Of a stretch of 10,859 nucleotides of DNA, positions 5,885 to 10,859 are shown one piece after another. Position 1 is the first letter of the stretch; the number at the start of each line of letters is the position of its first letter. The translations under genes were made by a program, and so were the position numbers. Source of the DNA: Streptomyces griseiscabiei. GTDB lineage: Bacteria; Actinomycetota; Actinomycetes; Streptomycetales; Streptomycetaceae. Below the pieces are notes generated by a model, which worked only from the letters and a program-made list of their open reading frames with translations, was not told where the DNA came from and made no database searches. Location: assembly GCF_020010925.1 (NCBI RefSeq), contig NZ_JAGJBZ010000008.1:1-10859 (forward strand). The letters are read 5' to 3'.

Positions 5885-5894
5885 GGTGATCACC
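5885..5894. promoter_or_regulatory. GGTGATCACC palindrome next to the ribosome binding site
   Basis: A perfect 10-bp palindrome directly upstream of the AGGAGG of the 133-aa gene. The 8-bp core GTGATCAC also lies just upstream of the 113-aa gene (4149-4156) and inside the membrane-protein gene (4608-4615). The position suits an operator blocking transcription or translation start. Confidence 0.35.
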
Positions 5895-6106
5895 GCCCCC
5901 TGTCCGCTGTACCGAGATCACAGCCTTGGCTGCCGTCGGGTTCGCGCACGCTGCTGCCCCACAGCGCGGTCTGCCCCACCTGGCACGGCCGCTCACGTCC
6001 CGAACGGGCCCGGTCAATCTGCGCCGTGATGACGTCGATGTGCCCGCAGCTGTCCGCGACCGTGCTGGACTGGCAGCGTCCCGTACGCAACTCCCAAGGA
6101 GGGGCC
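5895..6106. other. Divergent intergenic region, no clear promoter
   Basis: Contains no credible gene. A direct repeat CTGCCCCAC occurs at 5954-5962 and 5971-5979. I could not assign confident -10/-35 elements on either strand, although promoters for both flanking genes must lie here. AAGGAGG at 6096-6102 is the ribosome binding site that fixes the next start at 6107. Confidence 0.4.
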
Positions 6107-6619
6107 ATGGGCGAGGTCGCCACGGCCGTGTCCGACGAAGCGTTCTCCGCACTTGCCGACAACTTGGGCCACATCCTGGAGACCCGTGCGCTGCTGTGCG
6201 TCATCGCGCCGGAGGACGTCCAGGGTGAGGCCGTGGTGGAGGCCGCTCTCAGCCGCTGCGACGGAGCCGACCCCGTCGTGGTCACGACCGCCGCGCCGGG
6301 GACCCTGGCGGCGCTCCTGGACGCGTTCCACGACGCTCTGCACCTCGGTGTCCGGCCGCGACGGCTGGCCGACGCACAGCGGGCTGTCGAGAACGAACTC
6401 GCCCGCCGGGCCTGGCCGGTGGTGGTCGTACGCGATGCCCACCTGCTGAGGACCGAGGCCCTGCTGTACGTCTACGGGTTGTGGAGCCTGTTCCAGGAGC
6501 ATGAGCGCCGGATGCCCGTCGTCCTGGTGGGGCCCGAGCGGATCCGGTCCGTGCTGCGCCGGCCGTCACTCGCCAGCCTGGAGAGCTGCGTCTTCATCTG
6601 GCACCGCCTCACCCAGTGA
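6107..6619 (+). CDS. TniB/AAA-like protein lacking Walker A
   Basis: A 170-aa protein with the layout of the AAA_22/TniB ATPases found with Tn7/Mu-like transposition genes, but apparently unable to bind ATP normally. The position where the P-loop GxxGxGK[TS] should follow TRALLCVI (26-33) reads APEDVQGEAV with no GKT. The Walker B site, usually VVDEAQ, reads VVVVRDAHLL (105-114): the aspartate remains but the catalytic glutamate is replaced by Ala111. The later strand PVVLVGPERIRSVLRRPSL (137-155) and the ending VFIWHRLTQ match the sensor-like part and terminus of that group. AAGGAGG at 6096-6102 gives a clear start; the upstream open frame to 5861 is not used. No transposase is nearby. It could be a regulatory pseudo-ATPase or a domesticated remnant. 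Confidence 0.55.
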   Translation: MGEVATAVSDEAFSALADNLGHILETRALLCVIAPEDVQGEAVVEAALSRCDGADPVVVTTAAPGTLAALLDAFHDALHLGVRPRRLADAQRAVENELARRAWPVVVVRDAHLLRTEALLYVYGLWSLFQEHERRMPVVLVGPERIRSVLRRPSLASLESCVFIWHRLTQ

Positions 6620-6620
6620 A

Positions 6621-6662
6621 CCCACCGGACCCCGGGCCTCGACAGGCCCGGGGTCCGGTGGG
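6621..6662. terminator. Strong bidirectional terminator hairpin
   Basis: A perfect 19-bp inverted repeat, 6621-6639 pairing with 6644-6662, around the loop CGAC. It starts one base after the stop of the TniB-like gene and ends 19 bases before the stop of the convergent helicase gene, so it can terminate both. It lacks a T-tract, as is normal for very GC-rich actinobacterial terminators. Confidence 0.9.
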
Positions 6663-6681
6663 GGAGCGGCCCGAGGCCGTC

Positions 6682-9561
6682 TCAGTAGTCGTCGCGTTCG
6701 GAGTTCGGCCCGTACCGCTCGATGAGGTCGCAGGTGCAAGTCCCGCCCTCGTACACCGTCTTGTCGCACTCCTCATGGTGATCCCACGGCTGCCGCTGCG
6801 TCGGGGCCGCCGACGGAGCGGGCTGCGCCGGGGCGGCCTCGACCGCCAGGACCGCGCCCGCCCAGTCCATGCCCAGCGCAGCGAGAGCGGCGAGTTGCTC
6901 CGCCGTGAGCTTGTCGCGCCTCGACTTGGTGTTCGAAAGCCACACCCCCAGTTTCACCGGCACCGGCTCCGTCTCGCCGTCGACCGTGATCTCCACGACC
7001 GTGCTGCGCGGGACGGTCCGCTGCCCTTCCTTCTCCACCCACTGCGTCAGGGCGGCCAGTCCCCGCTGGAATGCAGCCTCAGCCTTGCTCCCGGCCTTCT
7101 TCGGGTTCTTGGCTGCGTCGGTCGGCGCAGGGGGGAGCTCCGCCGGGGCGGCGGCCGTCACGGGGAGGGCGGCGCCCCGTACGCCCAGCGCGGTCAGCCG
7201 CTCGCGCTGCTCGGGCAGGAGCTGCGCCCAGGTGCCCGGCTCCTGCTGCCGCCACCTCCAGGTGCCGATGTCGTCGCCGTCGTAGACGACGCCGGGCGCG
7301 ATGTAGGGCAGGACGCCGTCGGCGTCGACCAGGTCGGCGAGGACCCGGTAGTGGCGCTGCCAGCTCAGCGGCCACGGGCAGTCCCAGTCCTGGTCGATCG
7401 CCGTCAGCTGCGCCGCGCGTTCCGCCGCGCGCTTCGGGTCCTTCCCGAGCCCGCCCTTCCGCCGGAGGTTGGCGATGTGCTGCCCGATGGGCACCATTGC
7501 CTCGCCCTCACCCCAGACCGCGTCCTGACGCGGCGCAAGGTGCCCGGTGGCCCTCCGGAAGGAGCGGAGCGCGGCCAGCTTGGCCTCCCACGCCTCCTCG
7601 CCCGGCTCCCAGAGCATCCCGGCCTCCGGCGCGTCCAGCAGCGTCTTGCGCCGCTCCTCCAGCTCCCCGGCCCGCAGCGCCTTCCTCTGCTGGTGCACCC
7701 AGCGCCCAAGGGGAAAATCTTTCGTGACTCCGACCTGGGTCTCGGTGTCGTAGGGAACGGCGTAGAGACCGGTGATCTCGTTCTCGGACCGCCAGCGGAT
7801 GAGGGCCTGGTAACCCTCCAACCAGACGAGGCTGTCCGGCCGGTAGACGCGGGTGCGCAGGAACGCGGCGATGGTCGCCGCGTCCCGGGGAGTGGAGAAG
7901 TGCAGCAGGGCGGATTCGGCGGCGGCCTGGGTGTCGTCGTGCTCCTGGTCCTCGCCGTCGCCCGCGCCGTCGGCACCGATGATCTGGCCGTTCTCGTCGC
8001 GCTGGACGTGGACCTTGCGCTTGCCGCTGGTGAGCGCCCGTGAGGCGAGCTGCTCGACCAGACGTTCGTCATGCGAACGTAGGCCCTGGAGGACCGCTAC
8101 AAGGGGGCGAAAACTGGCGCTGGCGACCATGTCGTTCGGGTCTTCGTTCGGCTCCAGGAAGATCGGCACGATGATCCTGGCCACCTTGGTGGAGCCGTCG
8201 CGGTTCAACCGCAGGGCCCGGCCGATGTTCTGCACGATCTCCACCTGGGAGCCGCGGGTGTCGGCGAAGCAGATCGCTTCGACACCCCTGGTGCCCACGA
8301 TGTCGACGCCTTCCCCGAGCACGCGAACGCTGGCGAGGAACGCCCTGTGTACGCGCCGGTTGTTGGCGTCGATGCCGTTGGCGAACTGGCGGATCTTCTC
8401 GCGTCGTTCGGCGACGGTGTGGTCGCCGCACAGCCACGCCGCCCACACCCGGTCCGGGGGTACGTGGCGGCCGGCCTCCAGGCCGTAGAACTCCGCGTCG
8501 ATCGAGGATGCGGGCAGCGCCTTCTCCGCCGTGACCATGGTCTCGTCATCGGTCTCGGTGACGTACAGCTCGGCAGCGGTCTTCGGCAGCGCCTCCGCGA
8601 ACGCCGCCGCCTCCTCCACCTTCTGATGGAAGGTCATCGTCGTCCGCAGGTTGAACGCGGCGGCGTGCTCCAGGAGCGCGGTCTGCAGCAGGGCCAGGCG
8701 CCGGCCCCGCAGTGCCTCCTCCGACAGCCCGAGGACGGGCGAGGGGTCGCGGATCTCGAGGACGTCGATCTCGAACGGGGCGAGGATCTCCCGCTCGATC
8801 GCCTCCGACAGCCCGAGTTCAGCCCCAGGCAGCCAGGCGCCGAACGGGCCGTCCGGGTCGTCGGCCATGCTCGCGATCTCCAGCTCCTGGCCGTCCGTGC
8901 CCTTCTGGGGCCGGGGAGAGGCGAGGATGCGCGGGGTGGCGGTGAGATAGAGCCGGAAGTCGGCGGGGATGCGGGCGTTGTCGTGGATCGCCGCCCACGG
9001 CCGACCAAGATCACCAGTGGTTCCGTGGGCTTCGTCCACGATGGCGAGCGAAAATCCGTCCATGCGCTGGCCGTACAGGCGCTCTCCGCCCGCCAGAGCG
9101 GCCTCCAGCGGCCCGCGAACGCGTCCCTGGCCCATCGGGTCGTCGAAGTCCTCGCGGTCCACGAGAGAGGCGTACGTGGCGAACACGATGACCGGCCCGT
9201 GGGCGGCCCACAGGGCGAGCTGGATCGGGTTGGTGGTGGTGCGCACCCCCAGCTCGTTCAGCACCGGGTCGTTCTCCAGCGAGCACACCGCGACCATGGG
9301 GGAGCGGTGACCCACCGCCCGCCAGGCCTGGGCGGTCTGCACGAGCAGGTCCAGGGTCGGCACGGTCACGAGAATCCGGCCCTCGGGGAAGCACTCCAGC
9401 GCGCTCGCGGCAGCCATGATCGTTTTACCGGAGCCGGTCGCTGACACGATCGTGCCACGGGCACCCTGAGGGGGTACGGATGACCTTGCAGGGAATCCGA
9501 CCCACTTACGGAAACTCGACTTCTGGTCGATCTGGTGTTTCTTGAGCGGAATCCTGCTCAT
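6682..9561 (-). CDS. DEAD/DEAH SF2 helicase with four helicase-associated repeats
   Basis: A 959-aa DNA helicase-like ATPase. The N-terminal core shows LKKHQ (Q motif, 6-10), Walker A ATGSGKT (41-47), Ia VPTLDLL (67-73), DEAH (176-179), LTATP (206-210), then VRVLGEGVDI (412-421) and QNIGRALRL (444-452, arginine finger). An acidic linker (about 530-545) follows. Four helicase-associated (HA) modules, a likely DNA-binding unit, span roughly 580-652, 656-728, 733-795 and 825-900. A Pro/Ala linker leads to a tail with HHEEC and CTC (928-944). No nuclease or methylase motif is present, unlike type I or III restriction subunits. GAGGAGG seven bases before the ATG fixes the start, and the ATGA overlap with the upstream gene indicates translational coupling. 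HA-helicases occur in Streptomyces accessory and terminal chromosome regions; the role is unknown. Confidence 0.9.
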   Translation of the reverse strand: MSRIPLKKHQIDQKSSFRKWVGFPARSSVPPQGARGTIVSATGSGKTIMAAASALECFPEGRILVTVPTLDLLVQTAQAWRAVGHRSPMVAVCSLENDPVLNELGVRTTTNPIQLALWAAHGPVIVFATYASLVDREDFDDPMGQGRVRGPLEAALAGGERLYGQRMDGFSLAIVDEAHGTTGDLGRPWAAIHDNARIPADFRLYLTATPRILASPRPQKGTDGQELEIASMADDPDGPFGAWLPGAELGLSEAIEREILAPFEIDVLEIRDPSPVLGLSEEALRGRRLALLQTALLEHAAAFNLRTTMTFHQKVEEAAAFAEALPKTAAELYVTETDDETMVTAEKALPASSIDAEFYGLEAGRHVPPDRVWAAWLCGDHTVAERREKIRQFANGIDANNRRVHRAFLASVRVLGEGVDIVGTRGVEAICFADTRGSQVEIVQNIGRALRLNRDGSTKVARIIVPIFLEPNEDPNDMVASASFRPLVAVLQGLRSHDERLVEQLASRALTSGKRKVHVQRDENGQIIGADGAGDGEDQEHDDTQAAAESALLHFSTPRDAATIAAFLRTRVYRPDSLVWLEGYQALIRWRSENEITGLYAVPYDTETQVGVTKDFPLGRWVHQQRKALRAGELEERRKTLLDAPEAGMLWEPGEEAWEAKLAALRSFRRATGHLAPRQDAVWGEGEAMVPIGQHIANLRRKGGLGKDPKRAAERAAQLTAIDQDWDCPWPLSWQRHYRVLADLVDADGVLPYIAPGVVYDGDDIGTWRWRQQEPGTWAQLLPEQRERLTALGVRGAALPVTAAAPAELPPAPTDAAKNPKKAGSKAEAAFQRGLAALTQWVEKEGQRTVPRSTVVEITVDGETEPVPVKLGVWLSNTKSRRDKLTAEQLAALAALGMDWAGAVLAVEAAPAQPAPSAAPTQRQPWDHHEECDKTVYEGGTCTCDLIERYGPNSERDDY

Positions 9562-10838
9562 CGTCCGTCCTCCTCTCCGGTGTCGTACAGCCAGGCGTTA
9601 TGAAGCCTTTCCAGCGTGATTTCCTCTTGGCCTTCCCGCGTCCAGATCCCTCCGAGCGAGACCGGAGTGTTGTCGATCCTCTCGCACAGGACGAAGCAGG
9701 CGGGCAGGTCGATCAGAACGAGCTCGCCCGCGAACGTGCTGCCGGGCCCGTAGCGGCGCCACAGCCGCTCCAGCCGCGCCCGGTGCGTCTGCAGGTAGGT
9801 CTCCAGCGCTTTCGGGTAGTAGGTGTCCCGCTCCGCCAGGTGCACGGTCCGCAGGGCGATGTCCACGACCTCCCGGGCCGACTCCTGGTCCCACTGCTCG
9901 GAGCTGGTGCCGGTGACGGCCGCGTAGTGCTGCTCGCAGATGGCGAGGACCCGCTCGATGAGCTCCGTCGACGCCTCGTTCCCTTCGGCGCGGGTGGAGG
10001 GACGGCCCTCGGCAGGCCAGGAGCCCGTGTTGTAGTCCTCCAGGCCCAGGGGCGCCCGGTCGTCGGCCTCTACGAGGTCCAGGGCGTGGTGGGTGAGGTG
10101 TTCCAGGAGCAGGCGGGACAGTGCGCGGGCGGGGTCGCTGGTGTGCAGCTGGACGTCATCGGTGGCGGTGCCGCTGGGGAAGCCGAACTTGCCGGGAAAG
10201 ACGATGGCGCGGGTGAAGAAGTCGCACAGGATGCCGAACATCTCCGGGTGCGGCAGGTGGGTGATCTCCTGGCTGGCCTCGGCACGCGCGGCCAGCATGA
10301 CAGTGGTGACGAACAGCCGGCGGGCCGCCTCCTTCTGCCGGGCCTCGCCGGACGGCCCCTCCTCGGTCACCTCTACAACCCGGTACAGGCCCTTGTCCCC
10401 GTACACACCGCCCGGCCGCTCGTGCGCCGCACGCACCTTCCCCACGGCCTCCTCCACCGACCGCGCGTACGCGAAGTGGGTCAGCGAGGACGCACCCGGA
10501 TACTCCGCCTGGTTCGGCACGGCCACTACGCGGAAGCGCCTCAGACCCTCACTCGCCGACTCGGCTGACGGCTCGCCAGCAGCCGGAACCCGCCCGAGAT
10601 CCTCAAGAAGCTCCCGGCGCAAGGCCGTTGCAGCCAGCCCGACCCACTGCGCCACATCCGCGACCCGGCCGAACTGGGCGAGCAGAACATCACCATGGAT
10701 GGTGAAGCTGTGCGGCTCCCGGTCCATCTCATCCGCCAGAGAAGAGAAAAGCCCAAGCACGCGAATAAGCAGGTCGAAACTGGCGGCTTCCGGAGCGGGA
10801 AGCGAATTCCCGTCCGGGTCAAACAGTTCGTCACCCAT
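9558..10838 (-). CDS. Unrecognised 426-aa partner of the HA-helicase
   Basis: No family recognised. It is a mostly helical soluble protein without signal peptide, membrane helix or obvious nuclease, kinase or methylase motif. Visible parts are an N-terminal helical region (about 18-83), a small mixed alpha/beta domain around 102-158 (FRVVAVPNQ, HFAYARSVEEAVGKV, YRVVEVTEE), a long helical middle (168-260) with the segment LLLEHLTHHALDLVEADD, and a C-terminal domain with a strand pair (GELVLIDLP, CFVLCERIDN, 371-390). AAGGAGG at 10844-10850, five bases upstream, supports the ATG at 10838. Its stop overlaps the helicase start as ATGA, so the two proteins are almost certainly made together and probably form one system, this gene being first in the operon within the window. 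Confidence 0.7.
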   Translation of the reverse strand: MGDELFDPDGNSLPAPEAASFDLLIRVLGLFSSLADEMDREPHSFTIHGDVLLAQFGRVADVAQWVGLAATALRRELLEDLGRVPAAGEPSAESASEGLRRFRVVAVPNQAEYPGASSLTHFAYARSVEEAVGKVRAAHERPGGVYGDKGLYRVVEVTEEGPSGEARQKEAARRLFVTTVMLAARAEASQEITHLPHPEMFGILCDFFTRAIVFPGKFGFPSGTATDDVQLHTSDPARALSRLLLEHLTHHALDLVEADDRAPLGLEDYNTGSWPAEGRPSTRAEGNEASTELIERVLAICEQHYAAVTGTSSEQWDQESAREVVDIALRTVHLAERDTYYPKALETYLQTHRARLERLWRRYGPGSTFAGELVLIDLPACFVLCERIDNTPVSLGGIWTREGQEEITLERLHNAWLYDTGEEDGR

Positions 10839-10843
10839 AAACC

Positions 10844-10850
10844 CCTCCTT
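10844..10850 (-). promoter_or_regulatory. Ribosome binding site of the 426-aa gene
   Basis: AAGGAGG on the minus strand, five bases from the ATG at 10838; a near-perfect Shine-Dalgarno site that decides this start. The operon promoter lies beyond the window edge. Confidence 0.85.
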
Positions 10851-10859
10851 GGATTCCCC

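Noticed and set aside
5861..6106. N-terminal extension of the TniB-like protein to 5861
   Set aside because: It would overlap the divergent gene start; AAGGAGG at 6096 clearly marks 6107.
6107..6619. Complete Tn7/Mu-like transposon
   Set aside because: Only one degenerate TniB-like gene; no DDE transposase, TniQ or terminal repeats seen.
8347..9444. Plus-strand open frame opposite the helicase
   Set aside because: The minus strand encodes all helicase motifs here; the plus product has no recognisable features.
6682..9561. Type I or III restriction subunit
   Set aside because: No nuclease motif, no methylase or specificity gene nearby; the C-terminal half is made of HA repeats.
9600..10568. 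Plus-strand open frame opposite the 426-aa gene
   Set aside because: No ribosome binding site. The minus-strand gene has a strong one and is coupled to the helicase.

Overview
The window is very GC-rich. Codons strongly prefer G or C in the third position, GTG starts are used alongside ATG, and strong AGGAGG-type ribosome binding sites are common. This points to a high-GC actinomycete, most likely Streptomyces or a close relative. The mix of hypothetical genes, a topoisomerase-like protein, a degenerate AAA protein and a large helicase looks like accessory rather than core chromosome. No transposase, integrase, tRNA, rRNA or CRISPR array was seen.

Left block (1-3783, plus strand): a tightly packed three-gene operon encodes a JmjC/cupin oxygenase-like protein (its 5' end lies outside the window), an aldo/keto reductase and an aminoglycoside-phosphotransferase-like kinase. 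The genes overlap by 4 and 20 bases, so they are probably translationally coupled and act together on one substrate. After a 59-base gap with repeated GTAC palindromes comes a stand-alone Spo11/Top6A-like TOPRIM protein with no B-subunit partner in view.

Middle block (3784-6106): two small minus-strand genes (a 113-aa hypothetical protein and a four-helix membrane protein), a probably leaderless plus-strand gene of 78 codons, and a minus-strand 133-aa hypothetical gene. The 362-base gap at 5107-5468 is unusual. It holds six iteron-like 12/13-base units built on GTTGCGC, a 13-bp hairpin and a textbook G-quadruplex motif.

Right block (6107-10859): a 170-aa TniB/AAA-like protein that has lost its Walker A motif faces a convergent two-gene minus-strand operon. 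The two are separated by a perfect 19-bp terminator hairpin. The operon runs from an unrecognised 426-aa protein into a 959-aa SF2 helicase with four helicase-associated (HA) repeats and a Cys/His tail, joined by an ATGA stop/start overlap. This helicase-partner pair is the best candidate in the window for an undescribed functional unit, and a DNA-directed role is likely. The GTTGCGC array and the solo Top6A-like protein are the other main points of interest.
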